A DNA stretch of 64,000 bases. It comes from Pumilibacter muris. Its GTDB lineage: Bacteria > Bacillota > Clostridia > Christensenellales > Pumilibacteraceae. The notes under the pieces were generated by a model. The model had not been told where the DNA came from and searched no databases. It saw only the letters and a program-made list of their open reading frames with translations. The stretch spans positions 186,001 through 250,000 of the forward strand of contig NZ_CALPCN010000001.1 of NCBI RefSeq assembly GCF_943193045.1, read 5' to 3'. Position numbers and translations under genes: made by a program. Shown in pieces: positions 42,328-52,900 of the stretch (its first letter is position 1; each line of letters opens with the position of its first letter).

Positions 42328-43341
42328 ATGGACAGAAAGCAAATTTATTCCGCAATGGAAAACGACGTAACAAAGTCGCTCGAACGGTTTAACGCGGCGG
42401 CAAGCGAACTTATGAACGCCACTTACATAATCGTTTCGGGTAAACTGTCTAAACTGTTGCAAAGCGTGGCGGGCTCGCGTCCGCTCTACGAATTTTTGAT
42501 GAGCGCAACCGAAGGCTATAACTTTATAGGAGAGTTTAGAGCGGCGCAACTGCGCGACCCTGCGGGTAGAGCGTATATAGCCGTGCCGACAGACCCTTAC
42601 GAGCAAATCAAATTTGCGTTTTGCATGCTTTTTGCAATCGACACGGGCAAGCTGAACATAGAAAAACTTTTGCATACATATTTCTACGACGCCGACGCAA
42701 ACACCGAGCTTAGAGCGTTTTTTCGCAAAATAGTTAAGCCGTTCGTTGAGAATATCAACGCGGTGTTCGAGAACGCGCCCACAGCGTCGGTAAGTATTCC
42801 CGATTATATAGAAAAGATTGTAAGCGCCGATTCGGGTTATGCCGAGCCGTCGCAGGCTCCCGAACCGGGCATTATTATTCCGCCCACAAGCGAGCCCGAT
42901 TTTTTTGTGGATTCTTTAATAGGGCGGACTGTGCAGGAAGATTCGCTTTCGGCGGTTAAAAACGGAGACGGGCAAGGCGCGTTGTCGGAACGGTTTTCGG
43001 CGGTGGCTTCTACGGTATTAGAACCCGCGAACGGTGCGGGCGCAGAAAACGCTGCCGACACAAAAAACAGCGTTGCCGACGAGAGCTTGCTTGCGTCGCT
43101 CGGCGAAGTTACTTGCGAGCTTATGTCGGTTGTGGCAAAGAGCGAAAACGTTTCTATTAAAGAGCGCGAGGAATTGCTCATAGTTGCCGACGCGTTCAAT
43201 GCCGCTCTCGGCTTTAAAGAATTAAAATCAATAAAACTAATGTTTACTTCTCTTAAAAACACCGTTCGTTGCAGTGAAATCGCTTCCGAACTCGAAGAAA
43301 AGATGAGCAATTTGGAATATTTAGCAAAAGGATTATTTTAA
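42328..43341 (+). CDS. Unknown soluble protein
   Basis: 337 residues, not recognised. Residues 1-155 are mostly helical and rich in Phe, Ala and Leu (KSLERFNAAASELMNATYIIVSGKL and IKFAFCMLFAIDTGKLNIEKLL). Residues about 165-250 form a linker rich in Pro, Ser, Ala and Glu. A second helical part (ASLGEVTCELMSVVAKSENVSIKEREEL to the end) ends in a probable coiled coil, SEIASELEEKMSNLEYL. There is no signal peptide or membrane helix, so it is probably cytoplasmic. A start at ATG 42328 is used; the ribosome site is weak (AAGAAGG, far upstream). It has its own promoter and terminator. Confidence 0.65.
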   Translation: MDRKQIYSAMENDVTKSLERFNAAASELMNATYIIVSGKLSKLLQSVAGSRPLYEFLMSATEGYNFIGEFRAAQLRDPAGRAYIAVPTDPYEQIKFAFCMLFAIDTGKLNIEKLLHTYFYDADANTELRAFFRKIVKPFVENINAVFENAPTASVSIPDYIEKIVSADSGYAEPSQAPEPGIIIPPTSEPDFFVDSLIGRTVQEDSLSAVKNGDGQGALSERFSAVASTVLEPANGAGAENAADTKNSVADESLLASLGEVTCELMSVVAKSENVSIKEREELLIVADAFNAALGFKELKSIKLMFTSLKNTVRCSEIASELEEKMSNLEYLAKGLF

Positions 43342-43420
43342 ATTTATTGCGGTGCGCCGCAACGTGGCGCTATTGTGTAATTCCGGTCTTTTGATTGAAA
43401 AAGGCTTAGGCGAAAACGCT

Positions 43421-43463
43421 CAAAGGGGCGGGACACTTTTCGATTGTGTCCCCGCCCTTTTTA
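43421..43463 (+). terminator. Terminator after the unknown gene
   Basis: AAAGGGGCGGGACAC pairs with GTGTCCCCGCCCTTT (one G-G bulge) and is followed by T-rich sequence. Confidence 0.8.
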
Positions 43464-43481
43464 AAACGTAAGTTTTTTCTT

Positions 43482-43566
43482 GTCGTTGCGAGCGCAAGCA
43501 ATCTTTCTGCGAATTGTCATTGCGAGCGTAAAACCATTTTCTACGAGCTGTCATTGCGAGCGTAAA
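43482..43566. repeat. Three partial REP-like copies
   Basis: GTCGTTGCGAGCG (43482), GTCATTGCGAGCGTAAA (43516) and GTCATTGCGAGCGTAAA (43550), spaced exactly 34 bases apart. Only the left arm is present in each. Confidence 0.8.
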
Positions 43567-43573
43567 CCATACT

Positions 43574-43680
43574 GTCATTGCGAGCGTAGCGAAGCAATCT
43601 CTTGCACTAAACGAATAACGCTACGGCTTACGCTCCGTGTAGGGGATTGCCGCGTCGCACTGCGCGCTCCTCGCAATGAC
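43574..43680. repeat. Full REP/MITE-like inverted repeat, 107 bp
   Basis: It starts GTCATTGCGAG and ends CTCGCAATGAC, with internal GAAGCAATC and GGATTGCCGCGTC arms. The whole unit folds on itself. It is the source of a spurious reading frame of the CHCERSEAI/APRND type. Confidence 0.88.
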
Positions 43681-43728
43681 ATAACTGCGAAACTGTTATT
43701 TTTTACTATCGAAGGCAAATTTTTAGAA

Positions 43729-43763
43729 TTTGTTCATAATTTGTTCATAAAATTATGAACAAA
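43729..43763 (+). promoter_or_regulatory. Operator of the giant surface-protein gene
   Basis: TTTGTTCATAA occurs twice head-to-tail (43729-43739 and 43740-43750) and once inverted, TTATGAACAAA (43753-43763). It ends three bases before the -35. The period is 11 bp, one helical turn. Confidence 0.8.
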
Positions 43764-43766
43764 CTG

Positions 43767-43795
43767 TTGACAAAACCGCTTTTGAGTGATATTAT
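43767..43795 (+). promoter_or_regulatory. Promoter of the giant surface-protein gene
   Basis: TTGACA, a 17-base spacer and TATTAT with an extended TGA. The predicted leader is about 147 bases. Confidence 0.8.
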
Positions 43796-43948
43796 ATAGT
43801 ATATAGCGTGAGAAAGTGCGTACATGCGCACATAATAACGCTATTCCGAGCAATCTTGCGCGAATTTGCGTTTTTTACGGCAAAGAGGGCGGAGAGAGCG
43901 AAATTAAACATGTTTTGTAAAAACCACACAAGTGAGGAATATAAATCT

Positions 43949-46900
43949 ATGGTAGAAAAAGCGAAAAAGCGGTTGCTTCCGTTGTTGCTGACAGTTATGT
44001 TGGCGGTGCTTTTGGCTGTTTCGGGCGCGAGCATTTTAGGTGTGAACTATGCTCAAGCTCAGGCAGGCAAGGCGGGAACTACTGTCGAGTCCGACGGAAT
44101 GGACGAGCGCGTAGACGGCGTTGCGGCTTACTCTTCGCCGAACGGCACAACCTCTCAGGGCTATAAGTATTGGAATTTCCCATATAACGGCGGAATTCAG
44201 TCGCTTACCGGCATGGCTGCGGGCTATTATAAGCTCGAAGTTTGGGGCGCGGCAGGCGGCAACGACGGCACAGGCATAGGCGGCAGAGGCGGCTATTCCG
44301 TAGGTATGTTCAGCGCGGCGTCAAACACTACTTTGTATGTTGGCGTAGGCGGCGCAGGCGGTAACGGAACAGGCACGGGCGGCGGTTATAACGGCGGCGG
44401 TCATGCCGGTACGGCAGGTTCGTCGGGTGCGGGCGGCGGCGCTACCCATATCGCTAAAATCACAGGAACTATCGCGGCAATCGGCACGGGTAGGAAAGAT
44501 AATATTCTTATCGTTGCGGGCGGCGGCGGCGGCGGCGGAAACAGCTATGCCGGTAGCGTCGGAAACTATAACGGCGGCGCGGGCGGCGGCGCTACGGGAA
44601 AACCCGGCGCCGGTAGCACGGGCGGCGGTCAGGACGGCGGCGGCACGGGTAATGGAGCGGGTACGTTCGGGCAAGGCGGAAATCGCGGCGGCGACACCAC
44701 TCAGGTCGGTTCTGCGGCAAAAGACGACGGCGGCGGCGGCGGCGGCGGCTGGTACGGCGGCGGCGCGTCTATAGGCGACGGCGGCGGCGCGGGCGGTTCC
44801 GGCTATATCGGAAACTCTCAGCTCGTTAGCGCTTTGGGTGTGAATAAAACGTGCTACGACGGCACGCAAACTTTCTCCGCGCCCGGTAGCGCACCCGGTG
44901 CGGGTAACGAAACGGGGCACAGCGGCGCGGGTTATGCGCGCATAACGCAAATGAACGTTGCTCCCACGCAAAACGGCGGCAACAGCGCAACAATAACGGT
45001 AAACCGTACCACAAACAAAACTATTACGGTTGCGGGCACTGCGACGGCGGCTGATTCGCTCCGTTGCGCGGACGCCGACGGCGACGCTGTGGTGTGCAAA
45101 GCGGGCATTTATATGAGCGCGGCAACCACCACTCCCGCAAACTCGGTTGCGGGCAATAACTACTGGATTACTTGGGCTATGACGGCGGGGAACGGAACGT
45201 TCAGCGTCAGAGTTTTAAGATATTGGAGCGGAACGAAAGCGTTCTACATTCAAGTTACCGACAGTCACGGCCACGACGTTTGGGTTAAGATGACTTTGCA
45301 GTGTAGCTCGGGCGATTTCAAATTAACCACGAATACAAACGGCACAAGCGCGAGCGGAAACCCCATTCGCAGAGGTTTGAGCACCACAACGAGCGTGGGT
45401 AGCGCAACGGCGGCTAACGCCATTTATAACCCTCTCGGAGCCAACCGACCCACTATTTGGCTCGGCGAGCCGCTTGTTTCCACCAAAAAACAAACGGTAA
45501 ATATTCATAACATGTACGCTTCCACCGTTCCGGGCGAAGAAACGGTGGCGCTATCCACAACGGTAACTTACCAAACAACGCGGTATAATGCCGATACCGG
45601 CGCCTCTAACGCAATCAACACGCAAGCGGGCGCAACCAACAGCTCTAACTTTACTAAGGTGGAGTGGGGGCAAAAGGTAACCACAACATATTATAACGGT
45701 TCGTCTACGCCAACAGCCAACTACGAGCGCGGCAAGCGCGACATAGTGCTTTCGGCAAAACCCGGACTTGCGCCCGGCAACTATTACTATGTTCTCACGG
45801 TAACGGTTCAGCTTTTGGATAAATCTTCGGGCGTGGTGCAAAAAACCGTTGCGGTAGATATTGTGTACCGCGTGGAGAATTTGCGCCCCGAACTTAACGC
45901 CACCGAGCAAAATATAACGCTTAGGGCGGGAGAATCGCAAAGCATAAACGTGTCGGCGTTGTGCACCGACCCCGACGGCAACACCTTAACTATTGCCGAC
46001 GTTGTTGTGCCCACCAACGAATTTGTTCTCGTTGATACCTACGGCAAAGTTGTTACGCCCAAGAACTCGAGTTCTAACTATAATGTTATGGCAAACACGA
46101 GCTACGGCAACAAGAGCGACACAGTGCTTACAACCGCCCAAACGCCTAACGCGCCTACGGGATTTAACGCCGAATATATTTATAAGGTAAACAATGCTGC
46201 GGGCGACGCGGGCTTTGCGTCCTCGCAAACGCAAGGCAATAACGACGTTTCGTTCTTGGGTTACTACCTTAACGCGAAAACCTCTGCTTTGAACGCTCGC
46301 ACCGAAATAACGCTTGTTGCAAACAAGGCGAGCAGGCTTAAATATGCGAACGCTCAAAAAACGGACGGCAACTTCCGAGTAGGGCATTTCTATATTTTGG
46401 TGCGCGTAATAGACAGCGGCGCTCCCGACGACGAGGGAATTTGGTTCCCGATTGCCGTAACCGTGCAATCGGCTGCTCCGCAGATTTCGGGCGTTCCGTC
46501 TATATCGGGCGCGGCGGGCAGCACTCATTACGTAACTCCTTTCGGAGTACGCGACGCAAGCTATAACTACTTCGGAATAGGCACCCCGTTCGTTCAAGGC
46601 GGCGACGAGGCTGCGCTTTTAACGAACTCTATTGCGCAAAACGGCGGCAAAAACGTTATGCCTTTTGCTTACGATGCCGACAACTACAGTTTGTATAAAT
46701 CCGCAGGCAGAACGGTAACGTTCAAATCGCCTGTAGGTTCGCGCACAAACGCTATTTTAGACGCTTCGGCGGATAACAGTGCTCCTGCGTCGTTCAGCCA
46801 ACGCGAGGCTGTTTTCCTCACGCCCGACGCGCGTTCCGCCACCAACACGCAAATAACTGCGGGACTTCCCACCGATGACCCCGCGTATGCCAACAGAAAC

Positions 46901-49900
46901 AACGTTCTCGACGGCTTTAAAGAATTCTTTACGATTTCGCGCGTAAGGCTTTACGCCCGCACGAGCGTGTTGCTCGGGCTTACCGACGACGAAATAGAAA
47001 CGCTTCACCGTAACGGAATAATATACTTTATGGACGTTACCTATGCGAGCAACACCGTTCATTATGTTGGGTTCGACGGTTTGGCTATAACGCTTAAAAA
47101 GTCTACTATGGGTTCGTATTTGAAAGTGCCCGTAGACGTAACCGACACGCACAACAGTGCGGGCACGGTTGCCATTGCCGTGAACGTAACCAACACTCCG
47201 TTCAGCACTTTCAATGCCGACGGTTCGGATAATTCGGTTCGCAACAACAGCCTTGCAACTCCGCTCGGCTATAACGAACGCAATGGACTCACAACTCGCA
47301 ACAAAACCGATTATACTACGGTTGCGGTGTTCGAATTTACTATGCAAGTGGGCGATAAGGTGCTTGTTAGCCCTTACGACTTGTTCTACGACCCCGACAC
47401 CTACACGGTGAACAATTTGAACAGCGACGGTTCTATTGCGTCGTTCAACACGGTTCCCAACTCTGCGGGGCATTCCGAAATGCTTACGGGCGTGAACAAA
47501 AACATAACCGTTTATGCGGGCAGTTCGGCTGCCGACGCCATTGCGAGCACTACGCCGGTAACAGACTTTAAGCTTAAAAAACTTACGGTTGCGCCGGTAG
47601 ACCAAAATCCGAGCGTTTCGGGCGGCGGCACATACGGCACCGTTAAATATTTTGGAGAAACGCCGAACTGCGCCGAATATTTCGAAATTACCGCGAGTCG
47701 CAAAACTCCGTCTAACGGTTTCTTATCGTTTAACTATGTGGTAACAAATTCGGCGGGCGAAACCGCTACTGCGGAAATTCATTTAAAAGTAGACAACTCG
47801 TTGCCGGTGCTTCGCCCGAGCGTGGGAATTATAAACCTTTCGGCTTCTCCCGCGCTTGCAAACAGTTCGAGCGCGGAGTCTAACAAAACTCACGGCGAAA
47901 GCGGCGACGAAGTTATTCTCGATTATTTCGTAATCAATTCGAACACCTACAACGTGCGCGAATACACTCTTAACGACCTTTTCATAGACCCCGACGGCGA
48001 CAGAGTTAAATTTACCACCGTTCAAGAACACGTCGGCATAGAAGTGGGCACCAAAAACGGTTCGGGCGAATTTGTTCCGTTCGGATTAGACGATGAAGGC
48101 AAGAGCCAAAACGTGTTTGTAAACGCCTATATAGGCGCCGGCTCGAATAACCGTTCGGGTTACAACAACTGCCTTATTATTCGCGGTCTTTCGAGTACGC
48201 AAGGCGTTCCCGGCGGCGTGTGGATTAGGTTCTACGTTATGGACGATGCCATAGGAACGTATAAAGACGCCGAATATATATTGCAGGTAGAGGTGCACAA
48301 TTCCACCCCCGAATACGCCGATATGACGGGTAGCAACGCTATGGAAGACACCCGCGAAGACGACACTAAGCCGCATTCGTATTTGTGGCGCGGCGAGTCG
48401 GATAGCACCAACGTTATAGTTGCCAACCTGTTCAAAGAGGGCGAAGATACCAACGTGTATCCTTTCGGTAAGGAACACACCCAAAACAACGCTTATACGA
48501 GCGTTGAAAAACCGCTTTATATCGCGTCTAACGACAAAGTTATGGATTTGTATAAAACGGCGGTAAACACGAAACTTACCGCGTTAGGCAAACCCGCCAA
48601 CTATAACTATACGAGTTCGCAAGTGCGGTATATTGCTCAAGACCCCGACGAAGCGCAAGGACTTGTGCTCCACGCCGCCGACCTCGACAACAGAAATACG
48701 CCGCAAACCTTTAACGTTATGTCGGACGCGAACAACCCGATAGACGGGCAGAGCGCGGTTGGCGTAAACGACTTTTACAATCATGGGCAGGATTATCTTA
48801 AAGAGCAGAATATTGTTCAAATTTTGTTCTTCGACGATGACGGCAACATGACCACCGACCCCGCAATTACGCATGTAACCTCTAACTGGATTGTGGCGTT
48901 TAACTTAACCACAACGCCCACTCAGGAAATACAGGTTAAAATAAGATTGCGCGACGGAAACCGCGTACTTTCTATGCCGGTAGGCACGCAGCAAGCTACG
49001 GCGGGCGGACACTCGGTGAGCGGCACCAACGCTTATGTGGGCGACCGCGGCACGCCTACTTCGGGCGGACTTTACGAGCCGAAAATTTCCATTACCGACC
49101 TTTACAACTCCAACGGCATATTCTCGTTCTCGGTGAAAATCCGTGCGCAAGGCATCATAGACAATATGACGCGTTGGGCGAGCACCGATTCGAACAAAGG
49201 CGTAAACATGAACAACGTGTGGACCGCCAAAGACGCCGATAAGAACACAAAATACTACAACGATTACTACACTTATACCGAAGTTGAAGGCGTTCCCGAC
49301 GTTTTCCGTTACGAGGGCATAGACGTTGGCGCAAGCGGCTCGGTTGCCGTTCCCGTGAGCTACTTCTCGTGGGCAATGAACAACATAACTCAGCCCGCGC
49401 GCGGTACCGCCCAGAGGTATGCCGCCTACTACGACATTGCCGATTTCCGTTCGCAAGACCCCTCTAAGGTGTTGGAAGCGTTCACGATTTCCGACGGTTT
49501 CCGTTCGTGGACGGGAAGCGACCTTTACGGCGAAAACAACAACTGTCCTTACGTTACTTTCGGTGTAACCGACAACATGATTAACCAAAAATCCAAGTAT
49601 CTTGACGGACAGCAAAGATTTTTGGTTCCTACCGGCGTGGATTCCGGCGGCAACAAAATAAATCCCATTGCCGTAAACAACGGAACCTCACAATACTTTT
49701 TAGAAGACGAACAGGGCGTTACTATTAAAAAGAACAAAGTTCGCAGCGTAGGTTCGCTCAAACTTATTGTTCGCATGACGTTGTGGTCGTCGCCCGACGG
49801 GCAAAAATGGAGCAGAGCTACCGATATAGACCCGATAAACATTACGGTGCCTCTTACGGTTGCAAACACGCCGCTTCAAATGGATGAAGAAGATGGCGGA

Positions 49901-52900
49901 AGCAACATGGAATACGATATTGCCATAGACGCTTCCACAGGCTACAACGTTATACTTTCGTCTAATAAAGACATTGACGAAGCCGAATATATGAACAGCG
50001 GACTTGAAAACTACAAAATTATAGCTTCCGACAGTTCGCACGACCAAGCCACGTTCTTTATGAGCGGAAACACGAATCCGCTGTCTTACCGCGAAGACGT
50101 ATATTTCTTTGCTCATTCGTTGACGGCGAACTTTACCTCCGACGAACTCAACTATATCGCCGCTATGGAGAAAAAATCGCAGGCTTTGCATACCGACGCA
50201 TATAAGCGCGTGAGAAAGTATTTCGGCGTAGACGAAACGAGCGGACATGTGGACGACGTTTTGGATAGGTCTACGGGCGAAACGGTGCTAAACAGCACGG
50301 TGAAAAACTCTATTAACAAAGGGTATACAAACTACTTCACGGTTGCGCCTTCGGGCATAGACAGTAAGTCGATTACAATAGTACCCAGCCATATAACAAC
50401 TTTCGATTACAGCAAAGAAGCTTACGACGCCGATACGTCTACGGGCAAAGGCACACACAAAGAATGGATAGTGAGCCAAGCGGCTGCGCGCGGTCTTAAA
50501 GTCGAATTCACCGATTTCGATAACGGCTCGTTCACCGTTAAGAAAATATACTATCCTTTAAAAGTTATGGTGTACGACAGCCTTTCTGTTGGCACCGCGT
50601 CGAATAGGACGCATTTCAGCGATTCCGCGTTCGACGTTATAACTCTTAACGTGGAAGTTAGAAACTCGCATCCCGAAGTTCTTACGCGTAACTTAGACCA
50701 AACTATAAACGTTGGCGGAGTTCAAAACGAGGACGGAACGGTTGTGGGCGGCAAAAATTATGCGGGACGCAGAATTTCGCTCGGAACGGGTAAAACGGTA
50801 AGCTACGGCTTCTCCGAAATTCTTTACGACGCGAACATGGTGTTCAGCACAAGTTCGAACCGTTACCTTAATAAGAGCGAAATACTCGGCAGTTCGGATT
50901 CGATTGTGCGCGACACGGGCGACTATTTGCACGCATGGGAAAACGGCGACTTGGTTAAGGTTGAATTCCTCGAAGTTCCCAAAGGCGGAACCGACCACGA
51001 CGGCGCAATAACCGTCAAGGTAGACAACAGTTCGAACACTTTTGCCATAACCGTTAATAAACGCGTGTTCGGATTCAGCCAAACCGACATTGCGGCATAC
51101 GTTAAACTTACTTTTGCCGACCGTTACTACGGCGAAGACAGCGGTAGCTTCTGCGAAGCGGTTATAGAGGTGCATATAGCAAACGCCGCTCCCACGCTTA
51201 CAGCTTACGCTCAGAGCGTGCGCAATATAGAAATGGAAACGGGGCAATACTTTACCCTGTATGCAACGCAATGGACCGACTTTATTAAGGGCGCGGGGAA
51301 CTCCAACACGGTTGGCAAAACCACCGCTAACAGCTACGACGGAACGTATTTCGCCGACATGAAAGAGCAAGTCAGCTCGAACAGCACATACATGTCTATG
51401 CTCGACGCCGACAAACTTGCTTGGACTTTCGGCGCTGACACCCCGCACGTTCAGATAGGAAAGTCTAACAACGGCTACGAGGATACCAGCGGCAAACCAA
51501 AGAAGAGCTTGGGCTACATGGCTATGGCTACCGACGACGCTCCTTGGACGTTGAGAATAGACCATACCGCGAAAGACGGCGGCGTTTCGGTGAGCGACAA
51601 CGGCAAGAGCATGATTAAAGTCGATAAGCTCAACTATACGCGCTACGAATCTTCTACCGAACAAAGAAGCATATCGGGCTATACCGCAGTTATGTTCGAG
51701 GCGCTCGGCGCGTGCGAGGACGTAACCGTTTCGGTAACTCTCACCGACGGTAACGCTTCGCTCGGCGACAGTCCTCTCGGCGTGGTTTACACGTTCAAAA
51801 TCACAGTTAAATCCACTCCTCCTAAGGCAATCACGCTTGCTAACGACCCTAACACGGTTAAGCTCGGCGCGAACATGGGTAGCTACAAAGAGCGCCTCAG
51901 CCACAACAAGAAGCAGATAGACAACAACAAAAACATATACGACCTTAAAATGAAAGTGGGCGAGAGCATAAGCATGCGCACGAGCGACTTTGCCATCGAT
52001 AAAGACAAAGGCGACACCGACGTTATGTATTTGCTCGGCAGAAGCGGAAGCGACCCGTTCATGGTGACTCCCGCAGGAAGCAGTTCGGGTATGGTTGCGA
52101 ACTCCACGCCGTGGATATCGCTTAAATACGAACGCGGAACAACGCTTACAACGCGCAACACCATGTTCACCGTAACCGCCACAAACTTCCACAACGAATC
52201 CAACAATTCGGCGGATAATTTGTATGATACGGTAGTGTTCTATATTTGCGACCCGTATTCGTCCAAAACTTCCGACGCTGTGGAAATAGAGCTCAGAATT
52301 CACGTTTATCCGTCCGAAATGCAGATGCACACTTCTAATGCGACCGCTCAAAAAATTGCGGTTGCGGGCGTTACCGACACCGCCGCCAACGGAGCCTACG
52401 CTATTCCCGTAGTTTCGAAGAACGGCGAGGGCGGACTTACGTTCGACGCCGACGCGGGCTATGACCGCACGCGTTACAGCGTTACCGTGTATTCTATGCT
52501 TTACTACGCTACCGAAGGCGAGGGCGACGACGCTAAAACAACCGTTAAAGCGCTTTCGAGCACCGAATTTGCAAATCTTGTTGCCGAAGGCAAACAGGCT
52601 CAGCAGATAGTTGCTAAGCATACTATATCGCGCGTTACAGCCGACGCCGATTCTAAGGCGTTTAGCACCGATATTTCGGGCGGCTCCGAAAACTACAAGG
52701 CTACGCAGGAATTTATTAGCTCGCTGACGTTCTCTCCCGACGGAACCGTGCTCTATGTGGTTCCCGCAAAGGCTACCAACGGCAAGGCTCTTATAGCGAA
52801 CTCCAAAGAAGAGGGCTTCCAGTTCTATATCGAGGTTGAGAAATTCGTTGAGCGCAGCACGGGCGGCGCCACCGACTTCTTTGACCCCGCTAATCCGCCC

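Noticed and set aside
43482-43680. Possible CRISPR array (34-bp periodic repeats)
   Set aside because: Only three short arms, no full repeat-spacer pattern and no cas genes; it is a REP-like cluster.
43480-43758. Plus-strand frame of 92 codons
   Set aside because: It is the translation of REP-like repeats (CHCERSEAI and APRNDI pattern), a well-known false gene type, with no ribosome site.
50693-52621. 642-codon minus-strand frame inside the giant gene
   Set aside because: Antisense shadow of a clear modular protein; no start signal or domain.
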